NCBI GenBank assembly: GCA_009787405.1
Contig: WRGA01000124.1
Location: forward strand, 1-64,000
DNA length: 64,000 nt
Source: Candidatus Azobacteroides sp.
Lineage (GTDB): Bacteria; Bacteroidota; Bacteroidia; Bacteroidales; WRGA01
Direction of reading: 5' to 3'
In this document: positions 55,558-63,990 of the stretch, in pieces
How the letters are laid out: each line of letters begins with the position of its first letter
Numbering within the stretch: position 1 is the stretch's first letter
Notes under the pieces: generated by a model
The model's input: only the letters and a program-made list of their open reading frames with translations
Told to the model about the DNA's origin: nothing
Database searches by the model: none
Translations under genes and position numbers: made by a program

Positions 55558-57459
55558 ATGAAAAAATATCTTTTTATTGCCTTATTGGGAATATTTACCG
55601 GCCGGCTTGTAGTTGCCCAAGATTATCCTGTTTTACTCATTCCCGACAGTCTTACAAAAAATGCAAACACTGTTATCAGAAATTATAACATTAATTTTAT
55701 ACAAAACGACGTAAACGACGGGATTTCAAAAATATCCAAAACCATAACCATCCTGAACAGTAAAGGCAAAAATGATGCGATGATATACATTCTGCAAGAT
55801 AAATTTCATGAATTAACTGATTTTTCCTGTACCATACGAAATTCGGAAGGAATGATATTAAAAAAAGTAAAAAAAGGAGATTTGACCACATCATCATTTT
55901 CCGAATCATTTGCATCAGATGACAAATATTCTTTCTATGAATGCCAAGCTCCCTCCTACCCGTTCACGATAGAATACAATTATCAAATAAAATATAAAAA
56001 CGGAATCATCGGTTACCCGGTTTTCGATCCGATAAATAACTATGCCCGGTCAGTTGAAACGGCAAATTATCAAATCGAAATTCCGTCAAATATGACCATT
56101 CGTTATAAAGTTTCAAATTATGACAATCCGATTGACAGCCTCGTCACAAACAACAAAAAAATATATACATGCAATATAGCCGGTCTTAAAGCCCAAAACG
56201 AAGAACCGCTGTCTCCCCCCATAACCGAATACGTTCCTTATGTAATATTCGGGCCGACAAATTTTTGTTATGACGGATTTTGCGGAAACATGTCCGACTG
56301 GAACTCTTACGGAAAATGGATTTTTCAATTATTAGCGGAAAGAGATCAATTATCCCCCGATTTCAAAGAAAAAATCCGATCATTAACCGAAAATGCAAAA
56401 TCAGATAAAGAAAAGGCGAAAATCTTGTATGAATATTTACAAGCAAACATGCGCTATGTAAGCATACAATTAGGTATCGGCGGATTTCGTCCCGCCTCGG
56501 CATCCGATGTCCAAAGAACGGGGTTCGGAGACTGTAAGGGTCTCTCAAATATGATGAAAGCCATGTTGAACGCTGTTAATATTCCGTCAATTTATACTGT
56601 AATAAGAATGGATGAAAAAGAAAAACGGATATACACCGATTTCCCGAACTTTATACAATTTAACCATGTCATCCTTTGTGTCCCGTTCAAAAATGATTCC
56701 CTTTGGTTGGAATGCACATCAAAAACAACGCCTTTCGGATATATACACAATGGCATATCAGGACATGATGCACTTCTCATTACCGAAAACGGAGGAAAAT
56801 TATGCCGGTTACCCTCTTATCCTGACAGCCTGAACAAGTCCGTCTCCAATCTGAATATCATTTTAACCGAAGATGGTACGGCAACCGGAAAAGTAAGTTA
56901 TAACTATTATTTGGATCAATATGAATCGTCTGTACATACATTCGAAACAAACGATCCCCAAAAACAAAATGATTATCTGACAAAAAGTATGAAATCGGGA
57001 AAGGTAAAAATCCTGAACATCCATTCAAATATCAATAAATCAGCTGATCCTGAAATAAAAATCGATTACGATTTCATTGCCGAAGATTTCGCAAACAGAT
57101 CTTCAAACAGACTATTTTTTCCAATATGCCCGATAAAAAAAATCGATTACAACATATTTTCAAGTTCAAAAAGAGAACATGATATCAAAATAAACAACGG
57201 ATACAATGATTCGGATTCCATCAACATTCAGATACCGGAAGGTTATTCTCCCGAATCATTACCGAACGACATAACAGTAACAACTCCATACGGCATATAT
57301 ATCTCAAAAATTAAATACGAAGACGGAAAGTTAAAACATTTTCAGAACATTCAAATTTTCCGGAAAAGACATTCTAAAGATGACTATAAAAACATCAAAA
57401 CCTTTTTTGAAAAGATAAACGAATCAATAAACCGGAGTGTCGTAATTAAAAAAATATGA
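55558..57459 (+). CDS. DUF3857/transglutaminase-like exported protein 2
   Basis: A 633-residue protein with a signal peptide (MKKYLFIALLGIFTGRLVVAQ) and the same DUF3857 plus transglutaminase-like plan as its neighbour. Here the catalytic region reads RTGFGDCKGLSNMMKAML, with the cysteine retained, and a histidine/aspartate pair follows downstream (FNHVILCVPFKNDSLWLECT). So this member could be an active cysteine protease or transglutaminase-like enzyme, unlike the first. The pairing of an intact and a degenerate copy suggests partner proteins at the cell envelope; that is inference. Confidence 0.86.
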   Translation: MKKYLFIALLGIFTGRLVVAQDYPVLLIPDSLTKNANTVIRNYNINFIQNDVNDGISKISKTITILNSKGKNDAMIYILQDKFHELTDFSCTIRNSEGMILKKVKKGDLTTSSFSESFASDDKYSFYECQAPSYPFTIEYNYQIKYKNGIIGYPVFDPINNYARSVETANYQIEIPSNMTIRYKVSNYDNPIDSLVTNNKKIYTCNIAGLKAQNEEPLSPPITEYVPYVIFGPTNFCYDGFCGNMSDWNSYGKWIFQLLAERDQLSPDFKEKIRSLTENAKSDKEKAKILYEYLQANMRYVSIQLGIGGFRPASASDVQRTGFGDCKGLSNMMKAMLNAVNIPSIYTVIRMDEKEKRIYTDFPNFIQFNHVILCVPFKNDSLWLECTSKTTPFGYIHNGISGHDALLITENGGKLCRLPSYPDSLNKSVSNLNIILTEDGTATGKVSYNYYLDQYESSVHTFETNDPQKQNDYLTKSMKSGKVKILNIHSNINKSADPEIKIDYDFIAEDFANRSSNRLFFPICPIKKIDYNIFSSSKREHDIKINNGYNDSDSINIQIPEGYSPESLPNDITVTTPYGIYISKIKYEDGKLKHFQNIQIFRKRHSKDDYKNIKTFFEKINESINRSVVIKKI

Positions 57460-57484
57460 TTATCTATATACAGATAACATCAAC

Positions 57485-57625
57485 TAAGCATGTCATAAAA
57501 AATAATTTATATTTTAAACACCAAGTCACAAAGACGGAAAGGCGCGAAGTTTAGAATCTTTGTGACGTGGCGTCTTTGCATCTTCGCGTTTAAAATATTA
57601 GACATTAAATTCTGCCATGTACTTA
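57485..57625 (-). repeat. Palindromic interspersed element, copy 9
   Basis: A complete 141 bp copy, inverted: TAAGCATGTCATAAAA at one end, TATTTTAAACACCAAGTCAC, the core GAAGTTTAGAATCTTTGTG, CTTCGCGTTTAAAATATTAG, and ATTCTGCCATGTACTTA at the other end. Confidence 0.85.
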
Positions 57626-57692
57626 AACCGGAATTATTATAAATTAAGTATTTTTAAAAGAAAAATCCGATACCGAAATTGAAAAAAAGCCC

Positions 57693-57700
57693 TATATTTG
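57693..57700 (+). promoter_or_regulatory. -7 promoter box for the hdr operon
   Basis: TATATTTG, matching TAnnTTTG, 140 bases before hdrC and about 36 before the 30-codon frame. Confidence 0.5.
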
Positions 57701-57735
57701 CAGGGAATGTTCACTTTTACATTGGCATAAAAACC

Positions 57736-57828
57736 ATGAAACATACAATTTGTACATTTACATTTTTGCATTGTTTGTGTATACTCACTTTTTCCGTGTA
57801 CGCAAACGGAATAAAGAATAAAACATAA
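57736..57828 (+). CDS. Possible 30-residue leader or secreted peptide
   Basis: MKHTICTFTFLHCLCILTFS followed by VYANGIKNKT: a short frame that looks like a signal peptide with an AxA-type end (VYANG), located between the promoter box and hdrC, 11 bases before the hdrC ATG. It could be a leader peptide or a chance frame. Confidence 0.3.
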   Translation: MKHTICTFTFLHCLCILTFSVYANGIKNKT

Positions 57829-57839
57829 ATCAATCTAAT

Positions 57840-58400
57840 ATGTCATATCGTCCTAACAACTCCCTCTCCGAAGAAGTTCTCGAACACACCAAGGTTAACA
57901 GCGCCGGATGCTACCAGTGCGGCAAATGTTCAGCGGGGTGTCCTTTGGCCGAAGAAATGGACTATACTTCAAGCATGGTCATGCGAATGCTGCAAACGGA
58001 AGATAAAGCAATTGAAAAAGAACTGTTGAAATCGCAAAGCATTTGGTTGTGCTCTTCTTGCGAAATGTGCATTTCCCGTTGCCCGATGTCAATCGATATT
58101 CCGAAAGTCATGGATTACCTGCGGCAAAAATCCGTGAAAGAAGGGCTACAAAACAAAACGGCGGACAAAAACATTGTCGCTTTTCACCGTTCATTTCTGG
58201 ATATGATTCAATTAACAGGCCGTTCGTATGAACCGGGAATGATCATGGACTACAAATTGAGAAGTAAAGATTTCTTCCAAGATTTAACCATGGCACCGAA
58301 AATGTTCAGTCGAGGCAAGTTACCGATTTTTCCCGAATCGGTGAAAAACCGCAAGAATATTCAAGATATTTTCAAAAAAAGTAAAAAAGAAAGTATTTAA
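57840..58400 (+). CDS. hdrC: Heterodisulfide reductase-like subunit HdrC
   Basis: A 186-residue iron-sulfur protein with two four-cysteine motifs (C24-C27-C30-C34 and C71-C74-C77-C81), each predicted to bind a [4Fe-4S] cluster. It relays electrons between HdrA and the catalytic HdrB. It has no membrane helix, so this is the soluble HdrABC type. The next gene starts one base after its stop. In bacteria lacking coenzyme M and B the true acceptor is unknown; DsrC-like or other thiol substrates have been proposed for similar complexes. Confidence 0.9.
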   Translation: MSYRPNNSLSEEVLEHTKVNSAGCYQCGKCSAGCPLAEEMDYTSSMVMRMLQTEDKAIEKELLKSQSIWLCSSCEMCISRCPMSIDIPKVMDYLRQKSVKEGLQNKTADKNIVAFHRSFLDMIQLTGRSYEPGMIMDYKLRSKDFFQDLTMAPKMFSRGKLPIFPESVKNRKNIQDIFKKSKKESI

Positions 58401-58401
58401 C

Positions 58402-59253
58402 ATGAAAAAGAAATTAGGATTTTACCCCGGTTGTTCCTTGGAAGGAACCTCAAGAGAATACAGTGAATCCGTGATTTCTCTTGCCAAACGATTTGACATC
58501 GAATTGGAGGCTGTCCCCGATTGGAACTGCTGCGGAGCATCCTCCGCTCATAATTTAAACAAAATACTTTCGTTGGCGCTTCCCGCAAGAATATTGGCAC
58601 AAGCCGAAAAAGCGGGAATAAAAGAAATTCTGGTTCCCTGCGCGGCTTGTTCGAATCGGTTGATCACCACGCAACACGAATTATTCGAAGAACCCGAATT
58701 GAAAAAAGAAGTGGAAGAAACAACGGGAATGTCCCTCTCTGCTCCGATTCGGATCTTAAATGTGATTCAATTCATTCAGGAATATATCGTTCCCGAATTG
58801 CCGAATAAAAAAGTCAATGCTTTCGACAAAAAAGTGGCTTGTTATTACGGCTGTCTGCTGGTTCGTCCGCACGATATTTTGCAATTCGACCGTTTGGAAG
58901 ACCCGCAAAGCATGGACGAAATCATGAAAACATCGGGAGCCGAACCGATTGACTGGCCGTTCAAAACCGAATGCTGCGGAGCAGGTTTATCGTTAAGCCG
59001 AAGCGACTTAATCGGAAAATTATCGGGAAAAATCGTTAACGAAGCCACCGAAAGAGGCGCCGAAGCTATTATCGTTGCCTGTCCGATGTGTCATGCCAAT
59101 CTGGATATGAGACGTCCCGTCATTAATAAATATATGGGTAAAAAACTGAATATCCCTGTTCTTTATATCACACAAGTCATCGGAATGGTTTGCGGATTAA
59201 GCCCGAAAGACACGGGAATCAAACGTCATTTGGTAAAAGTAAATATAAATTAA
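58402..59253 (+). CDS. hdrB: Heterodisulfide reductase-like subunit HdrB
   Basis: A 283-residue protein with two complete CCG domains: C11, C43-C44, C80, C83 and C151, C191-C192, C227, C230. In methanogen HdrB these bind the two noncubane [4Fe-4S] clusters that split the disulfide. Both sets are intact, so it should be catalytically competent for a disulfide-type substrate. Directly coupled to hdrC. It opens with KLGFYPGCSLEGTSREY, the family's usual start. Confidence 0.93.
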   Translation: MKKKLGFYPGCSLEGTSREYSESVISLAKRFDIELEAVPDWNCCGASSAHNLNKILSLALPARILAQAEKAGIKEILVPCAACSNRLITTQHELFEEPELKKEVEETTGMSLSAPIRILNVIQFIQEYIVPELPNKKVNAFDKKVACYYGCLLVRPHDILQFDRLEDPQSMDEIMKTSGAEPIDWPFKTECCGAGLSLSRSDLIGKLSGKIVNEATERGAEAIIVACPMCHANLDMRRPVINKYMGKKLNIPVLYITQVIGMVCGLSPKDTGIKRHLVKVNIN

Positions 59254-59313
59254 ATAAGTAAACGAAATTCAAGTCCGAAAACTTGTTCATCCGTTTACTC
59301 GTCAACTGAAATT
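59254..59313. repeat. AGTAAACGA/TCGTTTACT inverted repeat
   Basis: AAGTAAACGAAATTCAAGT and ACTTGTTCATCCGTTTACT form an imperfect hairpin filling the hdrB-hdrA gap; the same units recur in greater number at 61315-61707. Confidence 0.5.
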
Positions 59314-61314
59314 ATGGCACGAATAGGAGTTTTTGTATGTCATTGCGGCGAAAACATTTCGGCGACGGTAGATTGTGAAAATGTATCGGAACGCGCCGCA
59401 AAACTGCCCGGAGTGGTTTACAGCACCGATTACAAATACATGTGTTCCGATCCCGGACAATCGAAAATCAAAGAAGCGATTATCGAACATAAGCTTACAG
59501 GAGTCGTTGTTTCGGCCTGTTCTCCGCGAATGCACGAACCGACTTTCAGAAAAGCCTGCGCCGAAGCCGGTTTAAATCCGTATCTCTGCGAAATGGCCAA
59601 CATTCGCGAACAATGTTCATGGGTTCACGAAAAAAGCGAAACAACCACGAATAAAGCCTTTGATTTGGTGCGTATGTTGGTTGAAAAAGTAAAAAATAAT
59701 CATCCGCTCGAATCCATTAAAGTACCCGTAAACAAAACGGCAGTCGTTGTCGGCGGAGGCGTTGCGGGAATCCAAACGTCGCTGGACATCGCCAATGCAG
59801 GACATAAAGTCATTTTGGTGGAAAGAGAACCTTCCATCGGCGGACACATGTCGCAGCTTTCGGAAACATTTCCCACGCTGGACTGTTCCCAATGCATTCT
59901 TACCCCGCGAATGGTGGAAGTGGCACAGCATCCGAACATTACACTTTATACATATTCCGAATTAGAACATACGGACGGATTTATCGGAAATTTCAACGTC
60001 CGCATCCGTCGGAAAGCAAGAAGCATAAACGAAAAATTATGTACGGGTTGCGGATTATGCTGTACCAAATGTCCGGCCAAAAAAATAGAAAGCGAATTTG
60101 AACAAGGATTAGCGTACAGAACGGCCATTTATGTTCCGTTTCCTCAAGCCGTTCCGAACAAACCCGTCATCGACAGAGTAAATTGCCGGTATTTCCAAAC
60201 AGGAAAATGTAAAGTCTGCCAAAAACTTTGTCCCACAGGAGCCGTCGATTTCGAACAAAAAGACGAAATCATCGAAGTCAAAGCGGGAGCCATCGTACTT
60301 GCAACCGGGTTTGAAGTCAAAAACACCGATTTCTTCCCTGAATACGGTTTCGGAAAATATAAAGATGTCATCAACGGACTGCAATTCGAACGATTGGCAT
60401 CGGCATCAGGACCGACACAAGGAGAAATCCGACGTCCGTCCGACGGAAAAATCCCCGAAAAAATTGTTTTCGTAGCCTGTGCCGGTTCGCGCGATGTCGC
60501 CAAAGGCATTCCTTACTGTTCGAAAATTTGTTGCATGTACACGGCTAAACACGCCATGTTGTACAAACATAAAGTTCACGAAGGAACACCGTATGTTTTT
60601 TACATGGACATTCGCGCAGCAGGTAAAAACTACGACGAGTTCACACGACGGGCCATTGAAGAAGACGGGGCAAAATACATTCGCGGACGTGTGGCGAACA
60701 TCTACGAAAAAAACGGAAAACTGATTGTCAAAGGAGCAGATACTCTAATGAACGGAAGACCCGTCGAAATAGACGCGGATATGGTGGTATTGGCAACCGC
60801 CGCTGTATCGTGCGAAGGTTCCGAATCATTGGCACAAAAACTACACGTTTCGTACGATTCATATAAATTCTTTGCCGAAGCACATCCCAAATTGAAACCT
60901 GTAGAAACCAACACAGCAGGAATCTATCTGGCGGGAGCATGTCAAGCGCCGAAAGACATCCCCGAATCCGTTGCCGCAGCATCGGGAGCAGCCGCAAAAG
61001 TTATTTGTCTGTTTGCCGGCAGCGAATTAACGCGCGAACCCATCGTGGCCAAAGTGAACCGCATGCCGCCTCCTATTTTCTCGACTTGCATGGGATGCGG
61101 AATGTGTAAAGAGGTTTGTCCGTATCAAGCCATCGATAAAGAAGAAATCAAAAACAGAAACGGAGAAACCATTAAAACGATTGCCAAAATCAATCCCGGA
61201 TTATGTCAAGGTTGCGGAATTTGTGTTTCTTTCTGCAAATCCAAATCCATCGACTTGGAAGGATATTCAAATAAACAGGTGTATGAAGAAGTGTTGGCAT
61301 TATTAAATAGTTAG
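59314..61314 (+). CDS. hdrA: Heterodisulfide reductase-like subunit HdrA
   Basis: A 666-residue flavoprotein, the bifurcating centre of the complex. It has an N-terminal cysteine-containing domain (VCHCGENIS, C9 and C11), a thioredoxin-reductase-like FAD fold with GGGVAG at 147-152, an inserted ferredoxin domain (C243, C246, C250 and C253 region; a second set around C291-C306), and two C-terminal [4Fe-4S] motifs (CMGCGMCKEVCP near 591, CQGCGICVSFC near 628). It splits electron pairs from a partner between ferredoxin and HdrB. The family match is strong throughout. Confidence 0.95.
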   Translation: MARIGVFVCHCGENISATVDCENVSERAAKLPGVVYSTDYKYMCSDPGQSKIKEAIIEHKLTGVVVSACSPRMHEPTFRKACAEAGLNPYLCEMANIREQCSWVHEKSETTTNKAFDLVRMLVEKVKNNHPLESIKVPVNKTAVVVGGGVAGIQTSLDIANAGHKVILVEREPSIGGHMSQLSETFPTLDCSQCILTPRMVEVAQHPNITLYTYSELEHTDGFIGNFNVRIRRKARSINEKLCTGCGLCCTKCPAKKIESEFEQGLAYRTAIYVPFPQAVPNKPVIDRVNCRYFQTGKCKVCQKLCPTGAVDFEQKDEIIEVKAGAIVLATGFEVKNTDFFPEYGFGKYKDVINGLQFERLASASGPTQGEIRRPSDGKIPEKIVFVACAGSRDVAKGIPYCSKICCMYTAKHAMLYKHKVHEGTPYVFYMDIRAAGKNYDEFTRRAIEEDGAKYIRGRVANIYEKNGKLIVKGADTLMNGRPVEIDADMVVLATAAVSCEGSESLAQKLHVSYDSYKFFAEAHPKLKPVETNTAGIYLAGACQAPKDIPESVAAASGAAAKVICLFAGSELTREPIVAKVNRMPPPIFSTCMGCGMCKEVCPYQAIDKEEIKNRNGETIKTIAKINPGLCQGCGICVSFCKSKSIDLEGYSNKQVYEEVLALLNS

Positions 61315-61707
61315 TAGACAAGTAAACAAGTTGACGAGTTGGGGTAAGTCAGGGAAAATAGAAAAATAAGTAAAAATAGCATTAGGTTCAGCTTCCGAAT
61401 TAGAAACTCAACTTATCATTTCTGTAGAGCTTCAATTTATGAATAAAGAAAATTTTGAATTATTAAACAATATGAATAACCAAATAATCAAGATGTTATC
61501 ATCATTAATAAAAGCAGTAAGCAAATAGACGAGTAAACGAGTTGACAAGTTAGTGGTAAGTCACATTAACCAATTAAAAATACTGAATTCAGTACTTGTC
61601 AATTCGTTTACGCGCCAACTCGTTTACTAAAAAATATTAATTAACCCGTAAACTTTAAATGAGTCCGAGTTGTCAACTCATTTACTTGTTTACTCGTCAA
61701 CTAAAAT
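61315..61707. repeat. GAGTAAACGAGTTGACGAGTT repeats flanking a gene remnant
   Basis: Two direct copies, AAGTAAACAAGTTGACGAGTT (about 61320-61340) and GAGTAAACGAGTTGACAAGTT (about 61531-61551), each followed within 20 bases by GGTAAGTC. Two inverted copies follow around 61595-61630 and 61665-61700 (TTACTTGTTTACTCGTCAAC). They occupy the hdrA-mvhD gap and enclose the four-helix-bundle fragment at 61370-61528. Confidence 0.65.
61370..61528 (+). pseudogene. Fragment of a four-helix-bundle (IVP/S23-type) protein gene
   Basis: An open frame of 52 codons with no start codon, ending in TAG. Its translation (IALGSASELETQLIISVELQ, then MNKENFELLNNMNNQIIKML and SSLIKAVSK) matches the C-terminal half of the four-helix-bundle family, which includes proteins encoded in 23S rRNA intervening sequences and the DGR accessory protein bAvd. 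The N-terminal half (with the usual VWQKS and SNIAEG motifs) is absent, so it is a remnant. It is bracketed by GAGTAAACGAGTTGAC-type direct repeats. Confidence 0.65.
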
Positions 61708-62139
61708 ATGTTTGAACCGAAAATAGTCGCATTTGTGTGCAACTGGTGCACATACGCAGGGGCTGACCTGACGGGAACCAACCGGATCAAGTATTCACCC
61801 GACGTAAAAATTATTCGTTTTCCGTGTACGGGACGCATTGATTTTATGTTGCTGATAAAAGCATTTTCCAACGGAGCCGACGGAATCATCGTATCGGGAT
61901 GCCATCCGAACGATTGTCATTATACGTCGGGAAATTTCCATGCACGCCGCCGCTGGACGATTTTCCGCAGTTTGTTGGATTTTATGGGAATCGATGTCAA
62001 CCGCATTACATTCACGTGGGTATCCGCAGCCGAAGGAGCCAAATGGGCCGAAGTGGTTGATTCAACCGTCGAAAAAATAAAAAAATTAGGCCCGTATAAA
62101 GAATACCGGCCCATTGCTAACGAAATAGTGGAGGAGTAA
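61708..62139 (+). CDS. mvhD: MvhD/FlxD-like hydrogenase iron-sulfur subunit
   Basis: A 143-residue protein with the MvhD cysteines: CNWC (C11, C14), the cysteine in RFPCTGR and the GCHPNDCHY pair. In methanogens MvhD carries a [2Fe-2S] cluster and passes electrons from a hydrogenase or formate dehydrogenase to HdrA; in bacteria the same subunit (FlxD) links NADH-oxidising Flx proteins to HdrA. No hydrogenase is seen here, so the Flx role fits better. The next gene starts one base after the stop, preceded by GAGGAG. Confidence 0.92.
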   Translation: MFEPKIVAFVCNWCTYAGADLTGTNRIKYSPDVKIIRFPCTGRIDFMLLIKAFSNGADGIIVSGCHPNDCHYTSGNFHARRRWTIFRSLLDFMGIDVNRITFTWVSAAEGAKWAEVVDSTVEKIKKLGPYKEYRPIANEIVEE

Positions 62140-62140
62140 T

Positions 62141-62944
62141 ATGTCGACAATGATCGAAACGGCAAAAAAATTATTGAAAAACGGAGATGTAAACATCGTC
62201 ATCGGATACAGCGAAGGAAGCCAAGGGCGCGTTCGACCGTTTTTCGCGCGCAACGAAGAAGAAGCGGAAAACCTTGTTTACGATAATCGCTGCACGCAAA
62301 ACCTCGCCATGTATGTATCCAAGAAAGAAATCTCAAAATACGGGAAACCTGCTATTGTCGCTAATATTCACACGCTTCGCGGAATCATTCGTCTGGCGGT
62401 GGAAAACCAAATAAAAGACGGTGATTTAATTGCTTTGCATATAAATGACAAAGATGAAATGACAGTTTGCTCCACGTTGGAGGAAATCGAAACACATTTG
62501 GCGACTGTCACGCCTCAAATCAGCGACGAAGATAAAGTCATGATTGAAAAACTCGATGCAATGTCCCTCACGGAACGCCGGAATTTCTGGGAAAAAGAAA
62601 TGGAAAATTGCATCAAGTGCTATGCCTGCCGTCAAGCATGTCCGTTGTGTTATTGCACTCAATGTACGGTGGAAGTGAATCAACCGCAATGGATCCCCGT
62701 CGAAGCAAGCATCGACGGAAATCTGGAATGGCATATTATGCGCGCCATGCACTTGTCGGGACGTTGCATTTCGTGCGGACAATGCGGCGATGCCTGCCCC
62801 GTCGGCATTCCCATTCATCTGCTGCCCATGAAACTGTCCCAAGAAGTGAAAAACATTTACGGAAGCATTTCAGGAATGAATCGCAGTGAAGGCTGTGCAA
62901 TGGCAACTTATCAACCCGGCGACAAAGAGAATTTTATCGGATAA
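62141..62944 (+). CDS. FlxB-like 4Fe-4S dicluster protein
   Basis: A 267-residue protein. An N-terminal FrhB/HdrA-associated-like domain (about 1-140) leads to two four-cysteine clusters: CIKCYACRQACPLCYCTQC (about 160-178) and CISCGQCGDACPVGIP (about 205-220). No membrane helices. Its place between MvhD and an AsrA-like protein matches the Flx-type gene set of sulfate reducers and other anaerobes; exact letter assignment (FlxB or FlxC) is uncertain. It probably passes electrons between the NAD(P)H-oxidising partner and MvhD/HdrA. Confidence 0.8.
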   Translation: MSTMIETAKKLLKNGDVNIVIGYSEGSQGRVRPFFARNEEEAENLVYDNRCTQNLAMYVSKKEISKYGKPAIVANIHTLRGIIRLAVENQIKDGDLIALHINDKDEMTVCSTLEEIETHLATVTPQISDEDKVMIEKLDAMSLTERRNFWEKEMENCIKCYACRQACPLCYCTQCTVEVNQPQWIPVEASIDGNLEWHIMRAMHLSGRCISCGQCGDACPVGIPIHLLPMKLSQEVKNIYGSISGMNRSEGCAMATYQPGDKENFIG

Positions 62945-62964
62945 CCCGACTCAAACGAAATAAA

Positions 62965-63990
62965 ATGAATACTCAGATAAAAATCCTTAAATCAGCAAAC
63001 TACATTAAGCTGCTGCAAAAACTGTTTGATCATAAAAAAAACATATACGGTCCCGTCCGGCAAGGCAAACGGATCGGTTACCAAAAAATCAATTCGGCAA
63101 ATGAGTTGGCGACCGATTTCATCATTCCCGATATGTCGGCCAAGTCGTTTGTTTTTCCGTGTATCGAAAAGCTTTTTTCTTTTACGAAAGATAAAGAAAA
63201 CGTTGAAATTCAAAATTTAAACTTAGACAATATTCCCGAAAAAATAATTGTCGGCATTCGTCCATGCGATGCATTAGGAATGAAAAGCCTGAAAGCAATT
63301 TTCGGCCGGGACCCTGCCGATTCGATATTCCAAACCCGGCTGGAGCGCACCACTTTCATCGGATACGCTTGCAACCAAGCGGATGATTACTGCTTTTGCA
63401 CCTCCATCAACGGCGGGCCGGGCAACACCGAAGGAAGCGACATTTTATTGACCAAAACAGATTCAGGCGATTACATTGCCGAAATCATCACGCCGAAAGG
63501 AGAATCAATCGTTGCATCAGCACCTGAATTATTCGAAGACGGAAGCGGTTTGGACAAACAAAAATATTTGGCGGATGTTCCCAAACGTTTCGACGATTCA
63601 AATCTGGAAAATAAAATGAAGGCGGCTTTTGATACCAATGTATTCGACGAATACGCCATTCGCTGTATCGGATGCGCCGCATGTGCTTATGTATGCCCGA
63701 CCTGTGCCTGTTTCGATATTCAAGACAGAACCAAAGGCAGTAAAGGAGAACGCATCCGCACATGGGACAGTTGTGGTTTAAAGCTTTTCACCTTACACAC
63801 TTCGGGACACAATCCGCGCGAAACACAAGGAGTACGCTGGAGACAACGTTTAATGCACAAATTCTCTTATATGCCCGAACGCTTGGAAGTGAGAGGTTGC
63901 GTAGGATGCGGACGCTGCTCCCGCCGTTGTCCCGTCGACATGAACATTGCCGAAAGTATCAATATAATAACCGATGAAAATATTATCTGA
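62965..63990 (+). CDS. FlxC/AsrA-like 4Fe-4S protein
   Basis: A 341-residue protein related to the A subunit of anaerobic sulfite reductase and the sulfhydrogenase beta subunit. The N-terminal ~200 residues form the AsrA-like domain (VGIRPCDALGMKSLKAIF and IGYACNQADDYCFC), and the C-terminal part holds two ferredoxin clusters, CIGCAACAYVCPTCACFD (about 233-250) and CVGCGRCSRRCPVDMN (about 312-327). AsrA partners bind a FAD/NAD(P)-binding AsrB-like subunit; that gene (flxA) would be expected right after this one, beyond the window. The gene is complete, ending ten bases before the window edge. Confidence 0.87.
   Translation: MNTQIKILKSANYIKLLQKLFDHKKNIYGPVRQGKRIGYQKINSANELATDFIIPDMSAKSFVFPCIEKLFSFTKDKENVEIQNLNLDNIPEKIIVGIRPCDALGMKSLKAIFGRDPADSIFQTRLERTTFIGYACNQADDYCFCTSINGGPGNTEGSDILLTKTDSGDYIAEIITPKGESIVASAPELFEDGSGLDKQKYLADVPKRFDDSNLENKMKAAFDTNVFDEYAIRCIGCAACAYVCPTCACFDIQDRTKGSKGERIRTWDSCGLKLFTLHTSGHNPRETQGVRWRQRLMHKFSYMPERLEVRGCVGCGRCSRRCPVDMNIAESINIITDENII

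Larger units (their letters stand above)
57460..57839. other. Gap with repeat, promoter and small open frame
   Basis: Contains copy 9 of the palindromic element, the hdr promoter box and a 30-codon frame, each listed separately. No other signals. Confidence 0.6.

Noticed and set aside
61315..61707. CRISPR array in the hdrA-mvhD gap
   Set aside because: Repeats are few, irregularly spaced and occur in both orientations; spacing and cas genes are lacking.
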